Notes: generated by a model from the letters alone, not told the origin. Shown: positions 34,745 through 47,312, counted from the stretch's first letter. The stretch: DNA of 64,000 bases from Adiantum capillus-veneris (GCA_014529385.2 CM043950.1:70426935-70490934); one strand, 5' to 3'. Made by a program: numbers and translations.

Positions 34745-37700
34745 GTCGTTGTTACCATATACATGTGGTAGTGATGTGTGTGAACACACTAGGACCGCCG
34801 GGGCATTTTTTCCCTCTTTAGGAGGTTTTTTCCCCCGTGCATTGTATATACGTCCATCACTCTAGGGCTATCTATCTTTCCATTGCACACTAAGTAACAC
34901 ACTCTCTATTGTGTGCCTTGAGCTTCCTTCGTCTTCTCCAAGCTTGTGTGTTTCTCTGCAACCCTACTTCCAACAATTGGTATCAGAGCAGGTCACGTCC
35001 TCTCGGGCTTAGTCGCCAGCTGCTCCAGCACACGCCTGCTCACTTTCTCCGATTTCAGTGAGCTTTGGCGAGCGTTTGCAGGTCGACAAATATTTTGGGT
35101 AAGCTCTAAGAGCTTGGTCTGCTCAGAATTTTGATTTGGGCTCATTTCGGCCTCCGTTTCCACTACAGGCAGTACTGCACATGCTATTTCGTCATTTTGT
35201 GCAGAATTTCTGTCAGTGCCGTTTTCTACATAACAGGTGCCTTATAGTCTTCTACGGTTTGTGCTATATAGCACAGGTTGTTCCCACTCCATTTCTCCTA
35301 TTTTCGGGCAGTTTTCACAGCAGGTGCAGCATTTACCATGGCTGACAACAACAACACAGATGTGTTCAAGATGTTTGGTGCTGAGGACAGGTTGGATGGG
35401 CACAACTACCCTATGTGGGCTTATATGATGCAACATGTTCTTGTGTCAAAGGGTGTCTGGAACATTGTGTAGGGCATTGATGTACGTCCTGGTTCTGAGG
35501 ATGTAGGCGATGTTGAGGATGTTGCAGATCTTGCTGCAAGGATTGCAGCTGTTAGAGTTGTTTTGCCTACGGTAGAACAAGCTCGTTGGGATGTTAAGGA
35601 TGCGCAGGCTCATGCATTGATTGCGTTGTCTGTGAAGTGCACCATTGTTCCTCACATCCGTTCAGCAAAATCTGCAAAACAGGCTTGGGATATTCTAGCA
35701 GGTCTTTATGCAAGCCGCAATGAGGCTAAAATTGCTTTGCTGCGTAAAGAGCTGGAGTCGAAGATTATGCATGAAGAAGATGATATGGACACTTTCCTTG
35801 CTAGTGTCAAGGATATCAATGAGCAGCTTATTTCTGCAGGTGAAGTCATTTCAGACAATTCCCTTGTGCAGACTGTTCTTGATGCCTTACCAGATTCCTA
35901 CCAGACTTTTGCTAGTACTTGGAGACTGATGACCCAAGGAAATCCTGAAGTTGTCAAGTTTGATGCATTATGCACATTGCTGTTGCAAGAGTCACTTTCC
36001 AGAAAAAACAGGACTAGGCAGCGTGCAGTTGAACATGCTTTTATTGCTTCTCAAAGAAAGGGTGGTAGCAGTAATGCAGCCACTTCTTATGGTTCTGCTG
36101 CGAGTGGCAAAAATTTTGTTCCTAATGATTCTGCTGGCAGCACTTCGTCTGGCAATTCTGGTGATAAGGGCAAAAAGAAGATGCGTTGCCATTATTGTAA
36201 AGCCAATGATCACTTGATCAAGTCGTGTCCTAAGTTGAAGGCCAAAGAGGCTAAGAAGAAAGAGGGAGGTTCCACTGCAAATGCTCGTTCCACTACAAAT
36301 GCAGCCATTGTTGAGTCTTCTGTGAAAGGAGACTGTGTTGCTGATGTTGATGCAGAATGGGCGTTTAGCGCAGAGTGCCTTTACAATCCTGTTGTCCATG
36401 ATGCATGCTTGTCACTTGCTGCAGATTCACATGTGTGGTATTTCGACAGTGGTGCTATAAAGCACATTACCTCACATCGTGAATTGTTTACCTCTCTAGA
36501 GTTTGTCCCTCATGGGAATTCAGTCACTTGTGCCAACAATGCCTCTTATCCAGTTCAGGGAGTTGGAAAGATTGTGCTTACTGCTGCTAATGGTAGTTCT
36601 TTCACACTTGTTGATGCACTTTATGTACCTGGGATCAAGAAGAATCTCTTGTCTGTATCCGCACTTGCTAGACTTGGACTTGTAGTCAAATTTGTGGATG
36701 ACAGATGTACAGTTCATGATCTCAGTTTTGGTGATGAAATTGTTGCATCTGGCCTTTTGTGCCGTGGGCTGTATAAGCTCACTTTGTATGACAAGTGTGG
36801 ACAAAATTTTGCAAATGCTGTTGCAGATTCAAGGGCTATTTCGGATGCAAAACTTTGGCATGCACATTTTGGTCATCTGAATTTTGCCAGTTTGCTGCGT
36901 TTGCAGAAATCTGATATGGTTGCTTCTTTGCCGCCTCTTGAAGCACCTGTCAAACATGTTTGTGAAGGCTGTATTTTGGGTAAGATGCAGCGTTCTAAAT
37001 TTCCAAAGGATGGTTCAGTTAGGGCTACATGCAGGTTGCAGCTTGTGCATAGTGATGTTTGTGGGCCCATGCAAACTCCGTCCTTGGGCAATTACCTGTA
37101 CTTCGTGACTTTCATAGATGATTACTCCAGGCATGCATGGGTATTTCCGCTTAAAGCGAAGTCCGAAGTTTTTATGTGCTTCAAACAATTTCTGGCTATG
37201 GCTGAAAATGTCTCGAAATGTACTATGGGCACCCTCCGTTCCGATCGAGGGGGGGAGTATATGTCTCATGAATTTAATGCATTTCTGGCTAGTCGTGGGA
37301 TAAAACACCAATGTACAGTGCCTTATACACCTCAGCAAAATGGTGTTGCTGAGAGGAAAAACAGGTCATTGACGGAAATGGCACGATGTATGGTCAAAAG
37401 TCAAGCTTTGCCGCATTCTTTTTGGCTTGAGGCCATTATGTGTGCCACTTATGTACTTAACAGGTGTCCTACGAAAGCTTTGCAGTCTATTACTCCATAT
37501 GAAGCATGGCATGATAGAAAACCTTCTATTGAGCACATGCGTGTTTTTGGCTGTTTGGCATATGCTTTGGTGCCACAAGTGCAGCGCAGAAAATTGGATG
37601 ATAAGGCTGTCAAATGTATTTTTGTTGGTTATAGTGTTGAAAGCAAAGGTTACAGGTTGTATCATCTGCAAACAAAACGTATTCTGGTTTCTCGGGATGT

Positions 37701-39925
37701 AGTGTTTGTGGAAGATTCTGTTCAGCCCTTGCTCTCATGTACTAGAGACAATAATGTAAGCTCACAGGACATTTATGACACTTTGTTGCCTCTTTTCAGT
37801 GGTGGAAATACGAATGTAAGTTCCAATGGGGCAAATGTACAGCCTATGGGGGTTTCTGAAAATGTTCTAGATTAGCCTATTACTGATGTAGATGTACATG
37901 ATGTACTTGGTGAGGAAAGGGCTGAAAATGAGCAGGCTAGAGGTATGCCAAAATGGCTGGTGCACACCTTGCGTGACAGTAAATTGGATGCACCTTTGTC
38001 TAGTCGTACTCGTTCAGGCTCTCGCCATGCATCTTATGCATCAGATTGTTATGCTTTGGCTGTGTCTAGCTTACATGATGTTGAGGAGCCTCTAACTTTT
38101 GATGAAGCACAAAATTTAGAAAATTGGATGGCTACCATGCAATCAGAATATGATGCACTTATAGAAAATGACACATGGACTTTATGTGATTTGCCTCCTG
38201 GCAAAAAGGCCATTGGTACGAAGTGGGTTTACAAGTTGAAATGCAAGCCGGATGGTGAGATCGATCGCCATAAGGCTCGACTTGTTGCAAAGGGTTATGC
38301 ACAGCAAAAAGGCATAGATTATGAAGAGACTTTTGCTCCCACTTGTCGTATGACTACTGTGCGTTTTCTATGTGCATTGGCAGCTCATTTTGGTTGGGAT
38401 GTACATCAATCAGACATTGTTACTGCTTTCTTGAATGGTGACATATTTGAGGAAGTTTATGTAACGCAGCCTCGCGGTTTTGTCATAAAAGGACAAGAGG
38501 ACAAAGTGTGCAAATGTAACAAGGCTTTGTATGGGTTGAAGCAATCTCCTTGTGCTTGGTATGAGAAAGCTGACACTCATTTGGTCAAACAAGGCTTTCA
38601 TAATAGTCCAACAGAAAGCACATTGTATGTAAAGCGTGAGGGTGATGTACTTCTCATTGTGGTTCTTTATGTGATGATTTGCTGATCACTGGACCAAATG
38701 AGAGACATATTGCTGAATTTAAGGCTGATTTGAATGCTACTTTCAAGATGAAAGATTTGGGGTTGTTGCATCATTATTTGGGTATACAGTTTAAGCAGTG
38801 TGATGGTGGTATTGCCTTGTGTCAGAAAAGTTACATAGAGACATTGCTATGTAAGTTTGGACTTGAGGATTGCAAACCTATTGCCACTCCCATGGAAACA
38901 TGTTTGAAGTTGAGTCTACATGATGCTGGTGATCTTGCTGATGTCACTCTTTACCAAACTGCTGTTGGCTGCCTCATTTATGTATGCAACACGAGGCCGA
39001 ATATTCAGTTTGCAGTCTCACAGGTCAGCAGATTTATGCATAGCCCAGGGTCATTGGCAGGCTGTCAAGAGGATTTTCCGCTACCTTAGTGGCAATTTAC
39101 ATCTTGGCTTGTTTTATCCCAAGGGGGGATCATTGTCGCCAGACTTACATGCTTTTTCGAACTCAGATTGGGCTGGTTGTTTTGACACGCGAGTGTCCAC
39201 AAGTGGTTTTTGTTTCATGCTTGGCAGTTCATGTATATCATGGTTGAGCAAGAAGTAACCTACTGTGGCCACTTCGAGTTGTGAGGCTGAGTACAGGGCA
39301 GTCTTCACAGCTACGGTTGAGTGCGTATGGCTCAGACGCCTTATGGCTGATTTGGGTGTTGGACAGGACACTGCCAACACTATCTACACTGACAGTTAGA
39401 GCGCATTGGCAGTTGTGAGGAACCCAGTTTTTCATGCTCGCACAAAGCACATTGAGGTGCATTACCACTATGTCAGGGAGAGGCTCTCAGCAGGAGAGAT
39501 CAACTTGGCTTATGTGCCAACACAGGACAACCTTGCAGATCTTCTCACAAAGGCATTGTCTCGTGAGAAGCTTGAAGCTTTCCGCAAAGCTTTGGGCTTA
39601 CTCCCCTTTGTGGACTGATCCTGTCCTCAGGGCATGGCACTTCCCTTTATTCATGAGCCAGCTCTCGTTCACCGCATCACTCCAAGGGGGATTTGTTACC
39701 ATATACATGTGGTAGTGATGTGTGTGAACGCACTAGGACCGTCGGGGCATTTTTTCCCTCTTTAGGAGGTTTTTTCCCCCGTGCATTGTATATACGCCCA
39801 TCGCTCTAGGGCTATCTATCTTTCCATTGCACACTAAGTAACACACTCTCTATTGTGTGCCTTGAGCTTCCTTCGTCTTCTCCAAGCTGTGTGTGTTTCT
39901 TTGCAACCCTAATTCCAACAGTCGT
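34745..39925 (+). mobile_element. Ty1/copia element E3 nested in E2 (GTCGT target duplication)
   Basis: LTRs 34750-34975 and 39694-39920 (about 227 bp) start TGTTACCATATAC and end CCAACA. By eye they differ at about seven bases and one indel. The primer site TGGTATCAGAGC is at 34978-34989 and a purine tract CCAAGGGGGATT precedes the 3' LTR. GTCGT lies on both sides (34745-34749, 39921-39925). The E2 sequence around the site matches the undisturbed E1 sequence at 43795-43810 (GATGTCATAGGG). E3 is the youngest layer of the nest. Confidence 0.96.
35338..39618 (+). pseudogene. E3 copia gag-pol polyprotein, broken
   Basis: Start MADNNNTDVFKMFGAEDRLD. Domains in copia order: gag with CCHC knuckle (CHYCKANDHLIKSC), protease (WYFDSGAIKHIT), integrase zinc region (HAHFGHLN to CEGCILGK) and core (HSDVCGPM, FIDDYSRHAW, SDRGGEYMSHEF, YTPQQNGVAERKN), RT (WVYKLKCKPDGEIDRHKARL, DIVTAFLNGDIFEEVYV), RNase H (SNSDWAGCFDTRVSTSGFC, ADLLTKAL). 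Breaks: TAG at 35470 and 37873; one base missing in the YVDD box near 38672; a compensating shift near 39050; TAA at 39256 and TAG at 39397, both where Gln codons are expected. About 1425 codons in total, normal for copia. Not functional as written. Confidence 0.95.
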
Positions 39926-40030
39926 AGGGTAACATAGGGATCCTCTACCCGCTAAGAAAAGGACTCATGAATATGCTTTATCTTCTCTACACCGTAGTCG
40001 AGGATGACTATGATTTCAAGAGAGAGCTAA

Positions 40031-41620
40031 TGTCATAATAATCAATATCTAATTCTCCTAAATGATTTTCTCATGTTAAACTGATCATTTAATATGAGGA
40101 AGTGCCAGGGGAGAAAAAGCTAGAATATTGGTTAAGCTAGCAGACCAGCCACAGTAGGGATCCAAAGGAGGGAAAATAGGGATCCAAAGGGGGGGCCATC
40201 TGCAAAAGAACCATGTGCAGCAATGGGCTAAAAAGACCCTAAGGTTCAGCCCCATTAAGACTTCCAAAATGCTAAGGTTCCAAAATTCAAAGGTTGTGTC
40301 CAAAGGTCAACCTTAAGGGAATTGGATGCTTTGTGTGTGACCAAAAAAGTCTTTGTACATGCCTACATAGGAGGGGGCGAGCCTAGCATGTAGGGGAGAG
40401 AGAAAGCCACACACACACACAAGCTCCCTTTACACAAAGGGAATGAGGGACACATGTCAGCTCCCTAGCCCAGATGCCCACAAGGTGTACCCAATTCCTA
40501 TTGGATGGCCTTGGAGGTGGACCAATGAGAATTAGGCTAGAGTAAATTTAGTCTAATTAATTTTAAAACACTTAATAAAAAGAACCAATGAAAACTAGTC
40601 TCCTGGATGATTATTGGACAGCCCGTGAAGGGGTCCAATAGGAATTGAGCAGCCCAATGGGCTACTTAATTCCTATTGGCCAGAATGGGGAAAGGTCCAA
40701 TGGGGATTTAATTCATATAAATCAATTAAGTTTAATTGATAAAGCTCTCTCAAAAAAGGAAAGAGGGACACATGTCAAAAGGCTCTTCAATTTACCCCTA
40801 TTGTCCTATTGGCTAAGCTTGGCACTGTCCAATGGGGAGCCTGCAAGAGCAAATAGCAAGAGGGCTCGCCCAAGAGAGAGAGAGAGAGGGCTGATTCTTG
40901 CAAGGCATTATCACACACACACACACACTCACACAATCTCATGTGTGAAGAAAGAGAAGACTATCTCTTCCCAAGCTTTAATGGAGAGCTCATCACCTAC
41001 TCCAAGCTTGTGAGATAGAATCCTACATCGACACACTCTTGGCATGTGGATGCAAATCCAACCAAGAGCCAAGCTTCAATGCATGCTCATCTCCTCTACC
41101 ATGCTACTTACTAAGCTAAGCTATGCTAATATGAGTGATTATGTGAGGAGATGTACATCTTTCTCGTAAGATACTCCTTCTTCCTCTCAATCTACTAGCT
41201 CTCACCATCTTCAAAGGTGTGTGAGGTCTCGGGTCTGAGACCGGGGATAATTGATGTTGTGTTTGCTAAGTGTTTTGCTTAGTGCATGAAGCTTTCATCT
41301 TCATTGCACTAGCTAGTCTTGAAGGAACACAAATAAATGTATTGTACAATGTTGCTCTTGATGGGAGAAACCATAATACAAAGCCTTTTGGAGGGGGGAC
41401 CGGCTCCATGCAAATCCGGTCCTCAACTGTTGTCAATAGCTTAATTTCTCTCTCTTTTGAAAGTATTGTTCATGCTATCTAACTAGGTGTTATGCTTTTT
41501 GTTGCTCTCTCCACCCAAGCACTCTTGCAAATTCTCATTAGGAATCTATGCCAATGAAATGCCCACTATGTTCATGCTAATTTCCGCTACACACAAGTTT
41601 TGAGGCCATTAAATGTTACA
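40031..41620 (+). repeat. E2 3' LTR
   Basis: 1590 bp, starts TGTCATAATAATCAATATC and ends AAATGTTACA. It is nearly identical to the 5' LTR except for the shortened CA tract near 40411-40424 and scattered substitutions. Confidence 0.93.
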
Positions 41621-43100
41621 CTTAACAAAGAAGAACGTTAAGTACTCATGGACTGCTAAGGAGAAAAATGCTTTTGACAAGCTCAAAGAGAAGCTTACCT
41701 CCCAACCAGTCCTTATGCTTCCGGATCTCTGAAAGCCATTTGAGGTCCAATGTGATGCTTGTGGTGATTGCCTTGGAGTAGTCTTGCTCCAAGAAGGGCA
41801 TGCCATAGCATATGAGAGCTGAAGGCTCAATACGGATGAATGAGTATTGGGCATTTATGAGAAAGAGCTTTTAGCCATTTTACATGTCCTAGACACATGG
41901 AAGCACTATCTGTTGGGGACTCCATTTATTTTACGAGCAGACCACCAAAGTCTCAAGTACTTAATGATGCAAACCAAGATTTCTGGCAAACAAATGAGGG
42001 GGGAAATTTTTCTTTTGCAATTTTATTTTCATATTGCTCACATTGCTGGTAAACACAATCAAGTGACCAATGCACTTTCACGACGACCAAAAGTTAATGC
42101 GGTGTCTATAGCAAATCACAATGATCTATCTTCTATGATAGATGAGTATGCTACTGACTCCAACTTTAAAGACATAATGTCAGCCCTTGCTTTGGGGAAG
42201 AAAGAGGAACCAATCACCTTGCAGGATGGTTATCTTTTTCCTGGCAATAGGCTATGTGTTACCCACTCCCTTCGTGATAAAGTCACGAATGAATCCCATT
42301 CTCCTCCCTATGCAGGGCATAGAGCCATTCAACCTACTCTTCGAGGAGTAGAGACATACTTCTATTGGCCTACCATGAAAGTGGACATACAAGAGTACGT
42401 TTCAAAAATGTGTGGTATGCCAAAAGATTAAGTATGATAGAGGGAAGCAACCTGGTTTACTCAAGCCTTTGCCAATCCCTAATTCACCATGGGAGATTAT
42501 ATCCATGGATTTTATCCTTTGGATTATCCAAGTCTAGTCGACAGGTTTAGCAAACAAGCACACTTTATTCTTGTCAAAAAGGCTATTAAGGCACACCAAA
42601 TGGCAACTCTCTTCATATCTCATATTTTCAAACAGCATGGATTGCCAACATCCATCGTGTCAGATAGAGCTCCTAGAATGACTAGTAATTTTTGGAAAGG
42701 TCTCTTTGAAAATCTAGGTACAAGATCGAACTTCTCTTTGGCCTATCACCCACAAACGGATGGCCAAAGTGAGATAGCCAATCTTACGATACTCGATCTA
42801 CTAAAAACTTATGTTACAAAAGTATATCAATGCTCACAATGGAAAAAGTACTTAACTTTTGTAGAGTATGCGTATAATAATAATGTTCATACTTCTACAT
42901 GAAAAGCGCCTTTTGAAATCATAGAGGGAAGACCTAAAAGTCCCTTACTACTTAAAGTACATGGGCTGCCGATGAGTATAGCCGTGACCTACAAGAATCT
43001 TTCCAAAAGATTAAGGAGGCTATATCCATCTCTCAACAAAGGCCAAAAGCTGCTCCTGACAAGCACAGAAAGGCCTTAACATTTAAAGAAAATAATTGGG
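41621..43100 (+). pseudogene. E1 RNase H and integrase (continuation)
   Basis: The E1 frame resumes directly after the E2 LTR (TKKNVKYSWTAKEKNAF). RNase H has QCDACGDCLG, EKELLAILHVLDTW and RADHQSLKY, with stops at 41730 and 41819 and a TGA at 41841. Integrase has YAGHRAIQ and CGMPKD (the second zinc Cys pair disturbed by a one-base insertion near 42410), ISMDFIL (first catalytic Asp kept), then frame changes and SDRAPRMTSNFW (the Asp is present but its neighbour differs). A TGA at 42901 and a deletion near 42965 follow. Confidence 0.85.
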
Positions 43101-43213
43101 TCTTACTTAAGTTTCCCAAGGCCCGATTGAGGCAAACAACGGGTAAAAATCCTACATGCCATCAAAAGTCTTAAGCTAAACTAGCAAAAAGATACTATGG
43201 TTCTTTTTAAATT

Positions 43214-43549
43214 TTGCAGCCAATCAATGAGATGGCTTATCAACTCAAGCTGCCCAACCGTTGGCTCATACACAATGCTTTTCATGTGATCCTACTTAAG
43301 CTCTACAAAGGAGAGCCACCAAGTGAACCAATTATTGAAGAACCTCCTAAAATCGAAGACCAAGAAGAGGTGCTACAACCCGAAGCTATACTTTGGCATG
43401 AAGACATGGTACTACGACATGGTAAGATTATCCAACGGTATCTTATTAAGTTAAAAAATTATGCTTTTGAAGATGCTAGATGGATGCAAGGAACACAGCT
43501 TAAAGATAGTATGAACCTTGTCAATACTTACAATGCTACATTAGAGTAA
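43214..43549 (+). pseudogene. E1 integrase C-terminus and chromodomain
   Basis: The frame begins near INEMAYQLKLPNRWLIHNAF, then continues PPKIEDQEEVLQPEAILWHE and RYLIKLKNYAFEDARWMQG, the chromodomain equivalent to that of E2. It ends at the TAA at 43547-43549, followed by the untranslated stretch also seen in E2 (TCTTATAAGA). Upstream stops separate it from the integrase core. Confidence 0.85.
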
Positions 43550-43881
43550 GCAAATGTACATTTTTCTTGTAAATGATCAATGTTTGTGTCTTATAAGAAT
43601 AATTCTCTTTCTATTGTGCACAAATTTAAATAGTATGCATGCTTAGAATCATGTTTGTGATGAGGACGTCTCTCAAACACCAAGTAGAATTTTTCACTCT
43701 ACTTTGGGAGAATGAAATGGACTAAAGAGCAGGCATGCTTGCGGCAACTACGTCTACCAAGCACCAACAAATGGATTAGTCATCCATCTTGAATGATGTC
43801 ATAGGGTAATAAGGGATCCTCTACCTACTAAGAAACATTGACTATGAGTCAAGGACGACTATGATTTCAAGAGAGAGGTAA

Positions 43882-45398
43882 TGTCATAAAATCTAATATC
43901 TAACCAACCCAAATGATTTTCTCATATTAAACTGATCATTTAATGTGGGAGAATAGATGGGAACTAGGGTTAGAATATAGACATGTGGTTACAGGTCTAT
44001 CTCAACATGGGGCCAATTGTAAAGGGGTCCAAATGAGAGATGATATGTCAAAGAGCAAGGCTATATAGCTAATAGAGCTTAAAGACCTTAGGGTTAGCTT
44101 CATTAAATATCTCCAATGGTTAGTGTTAAAAGTACTTCGACCTTAGGCAACAAGCCAGGGATGAGCTTGAGGTGGGAACCCGGCCCAAGCTTGAGGTGCT
44201 TGTCGTGCTTGATGACTAAGGTGCTTGAGGTGCTTAATGACTAAGGTGCTAAGTTGATCCATGACTAAGGTGCTTGAGGGGGTAAGGTATTCCACAAAAG
44301 TAAATGCATATCCCTACACAAGGGGGGGCAAGCCCTCATTGTAGGGGCTAGAGAGAGAACACACACACCCTCACACAAGGCAAGCTTGGTACAAAGAAAG
44401 CAAATAGGACACTTGTCAAGCTCCTCTTCATGTTGCCTTCATGGTGTGCCTAAAGCCTATTGGTTGGTCTCCCAAGGGTCCAATGATAATTTAGTTAATT
44501 TAATTAATTGTCTATGCATTTATCAAGTCCTCTCTCTCAAAGGGGAAAGGGGGACACTTGTCACAAGGCTACCCTTGCTACTTGATCTGCACTAAGCATG
44601 TGATTGACCAAGCTTGAGGAGGTCCAATCCAATGCAAGCTAGTGCTAGAAGAGGGGATCGACCAAGGAAGGAGGGGGCTAGATTGGGGGGTATACTCTCC
44701 CACACACACACATTCATTATGTGAAGTGAAAAGTGCAAGAACTCCATCTCCTTCTCCAAGCTAGTAGAGAAGTTGAGAGCCTACACCAACACTCTTGGCT
44801 ATGGAATCCAAATCCAACCAAGAGCCATGCTTCAATGCTTAATCTTGCCATCTTATCCATCTTCATTACTATGCTATTATGTATGCTAGCAAGAAGAGTG
44901 ATGATAAGTGAGGAGTTGTTTCTTTCTCCTATGAATGCTAGTTCTTCCTCTTCCCTACCCTCATTCCCCGCTAGCTCTCTCCACCTTTGAAGGTGTTTGA
45001 GGCCTTGGGACTGAGGCTGGGGATGGTTAATGTTTTTCACAAAGTCTATGTTATGCTCGTGATGCATGAATCTTTCCATCTTCATTGCATCACCTAGGTC
45101 ACAAGGAACACAAAGATAGTATTGTTCCAAGTCTCTCTTGACGGGAGAATCTATAATACAAAAGCCTATTGGAGGGGGGACCATCTTCACAAAAATCCGG
45201 TCCTCAAATGTTGTCAAGTTCTCTAAACTCTCTCTCTTGCAAAAGTATTTTTCATGCCAAGTTAATTAAGTATTACGGTTAAGTTGCTACCGCTAAATAA
45301 GTTCACCCTCTATGTTCTCAAAGTAGTCTCACAAAAATGCTCTTGTTAATTCTCCTAATTTCGCTATTCTCAAAGTTCATAGGCCATTTCTATTTTTA
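43882..45398 (+). repeat. E1 3' LTR
   Basis: It starts TGTCATAAAATCTAATATC after the purine stretch AAGAGAGAGG and ends TCTATTTTTA. The usual terminal CA is absent or shared with the target duplication CATGG at 45399-45403. It includes about 75 bp (about 44510-44590) missing in the 5' copy. Confidence 0.9.
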
Positions 45399-45403
45399 CA
45401 TGG

Positions 45404-45620
45404 AATGTATTTCCTTGGGAGGGTGGAATGATAGGGAAGACCTTCCTGCTTTGTGCATATAACAGTTAGAAAGAAGGCCTCAAGATATTGAGATCGCAAT
45501 AGAACAATTGGAAGATGCAAGGTGAAGGAATAAGGACAAATTTGGTAAGAGGCATAGGCTCAGACCTAAAGCTATGAGGGTTTACAATCAATGAGCAAAG
45601 AAAACAGAGCAAAGCCAATT
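45404..45620 (+). pseudogene. E0 integrase (3' part after E1)
   Basis: It continues the frame cut at 22809 (NVFPWEGWNDREDLPAL), then in the neighbouring frame RRPQDIEIAIEQLEDAR, NKDKFGKRHRLRPKAM, the helical C-terminal region of the same integrase lineage. It is broken by stops and ends near 45600. Confidence 0.7.
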
Positions 45621-46401
45621 TTCAAGCAAATATGAGCAACACCTTTGACAAAATGCGAGCACAAGGTATATTGAAGAAACTAATCATGTCATGCTAGATC
45701 TCACCCAGAACCTACCACAACAAACATTTTCCTCTACAATAACACCAAAGCATGTCATCTTGCTTGCCAGCTCCGTATGCCTAATTGCCCACAGTATTTG
45801 GGGCACAAGTATCTCAGGTCACATATGCTACAAAGTCCAAGCTTCATGCTAACCACTCCCAAATACACCAACCTCTCTTGGGGTTGTAATATACTCAAGC
45901 ATGTCATTGTCCTCCTCCAATATTTCCTCAGTGTCCACTAACATTTGTCTAGATCTTCTAACACTTTTCTCCCTAACGGATTATCTGTTCATTTCTAGAC
46001 TTGGCATGCTCATCTCATGCAAAGAATAGTGATCCACATTTATAAGCTTCTTTCCCAAGCCACCTGCTACCCACTGGCTCATAAACTCCACAGCCAAATC
46101 TTCCACAACTGGCCACAGTGCATGTGTGAGTTCCTTTTAAGTACTCATTGTACCTCACACTTTGCAATAAAAACAAAGCCATATCCACACAAGTGCTTCA
46201 TACAAACCTATCCTATACTTTTTTTAGGCTAATGGACATGTTCTTTTTTATTTGTAGTCCAAGTGCTTTTGTTGGCACACTGGCAACAATGGTCAATGTC
46301 GAGGGACCATCTGGACGAGCATCTAGCTTCCTTTAACTCTTTCTCGGCTTGCAAATTGAAACTTTAATGTACCTATTGTACATGCAGGTGCAGCCACAGA
46401 G

Positions 46402-46447
<46 letters not shown>

Positions 46448-47110
46448 ACTTGTGTATGTTTTTGTCTTCTTTGGGAGAGTGAGACATTGTGAGTGTGTGT
46501 TGAACTTTGAACGCGAGCATAGCTTGTACGAGCTCTCTTACTTTCTCGCTGAATTTTTCTAAGAATGGTGTTGATAAGCCATCCAATGGTATTATTACCT
46601 TTCTGCTTACAAGGTACATGGATATGGACCTTTACATTGTCATGCATGTTGTTTTTGCCCATAACAAAGGAAGGCCGAGACTTTGAAGCACAACTTGCAT
46701 GCTTTACCCTGGTATCCAATCTTCCACATCCTTTTCAATATTCTAACTAGCATGGACTTGTGCTTTCTCTGTGTCAAAATTCTCAGCATGAACCAATACA
46801 TCGTTGGAGGGATGGCTGAGGTAGCTTCGAGGAGGGTTGAGATTCCTCACATGATCCACATTGATCTCCTTGGACACCATGGGAATCATGAGAGATGGGG
46901 TTTTCATTAATTTCCTAGATTTTCTTCTGGAGCTGAGCCATAACGTCACAAGAAAAAGATGAGAAAAATTAAACATCCAACGCCGATGTCAATCACTACT
47001 TAAAGCTTGATGCCGTTTTTGACAGCTGCGTTTCTAGGAAGCCTCTTTTCACCAGGCAAAGACGAGAATGATAGAGATAAGGGTGGAAGCAGCTGAATGA
47101 ATTGGGCACT
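45620..47110. other. noncoding stretch with GA microsatellite
   Basis: No gene is recognised. A GA tract of about 20 units lies at 46403-46444. Frames at 46565-46976 on both strands are short and unlike known proteins. Confidence 0.5.
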
Positions 47111-47121
47111 TGAGGCTTGAA

Positions 47122-47312
47122 CTATGTACGACAGAATGATGGAGCTCAAGCTTGTGCTATGCACGACAAAATGATGGAGCTCAAGTTGAAGAGAGGGAGC
47201 TTAGGTCACCAGCGTCATCATGTCAAAGATAGGGAGCTGCACGGCAGAATGATGGAGTTCAAGATTGCGCTATGCACGACAGGATGATGGAGCTCAGGTC
47301 AAAGAGAGGGAG
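47122..47312. repeat. 35-bp repeat pairs (ATGATGGAGCTCAAG units)
   Basis: Four copies of CTATGYACGACARAATGATG followed by GAGYTCARG lie at about 47122, 47157, 47235 and 47270. Spacing is 35 bp within each pair, and the pairs are separated by 113 bp. GAGAGGGAG follows each second copy, showing that a pair was duplicated as a block. Confidence 0.75.

Larger units (their letters stand above)
27458..41625 (+). mobile_element. chromovirus E2 nested in E1 (CTTAA target duplication)
   Basis: LTRs at 27463-29088 and 40031-41620 start TGTCATAATAATC and end ATGTTACA. The primer site TGGTATCAGAGC is at 29090-29101 and the purine-rich AAGAGAGAG lies just before the 3' LTR. CTTAA flanks both sides (27458-27462, 41621-41625), and the E1 RT/RNase H frame is continuous across it. 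E2 carries gag, protease, RT, RNase H, integrase and chromodomain, interrupted after the chromodomain by copia E3. It belongs to the same family as E1 (related LTRs and proteins) but is younger. It is inactivated by stops, a 91-bp duplication and small deletions. Confidence 0.95.
22805..45403 (+). mobile_element. chromovirus E1 (Ty3/gypsy) with CATGG target duplication
   Basis: 5' LTR 22810-24245, primer site TGGTATCAAAG at 24247-24257 (initiator tRNA-Met type), gag from 24653, protease, RT to 27457, then interrupted by E2 (27463-41620). RNase H, integrase and chromodomain run from 41626 to 43549, and the 3' LTR is 43882-45398. CATGG at 22805-22809 and 45399-45403 is the target duplication. 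It sits inside the E0 integrase, whose reading continues across it. Without the nested elements E1 is about 8.4 kb. It is defective: protease triad D-R-G, frameshift in gag, stops in RT and RNase H, deletions in integrase. Confidence 0.92.

Noticed and set aside
34745-39925. Active copia element
   Set aside because: Intact LTRs and target duplication suggest youth, but stops and a frameshift in the YVDD box rule out function as written.
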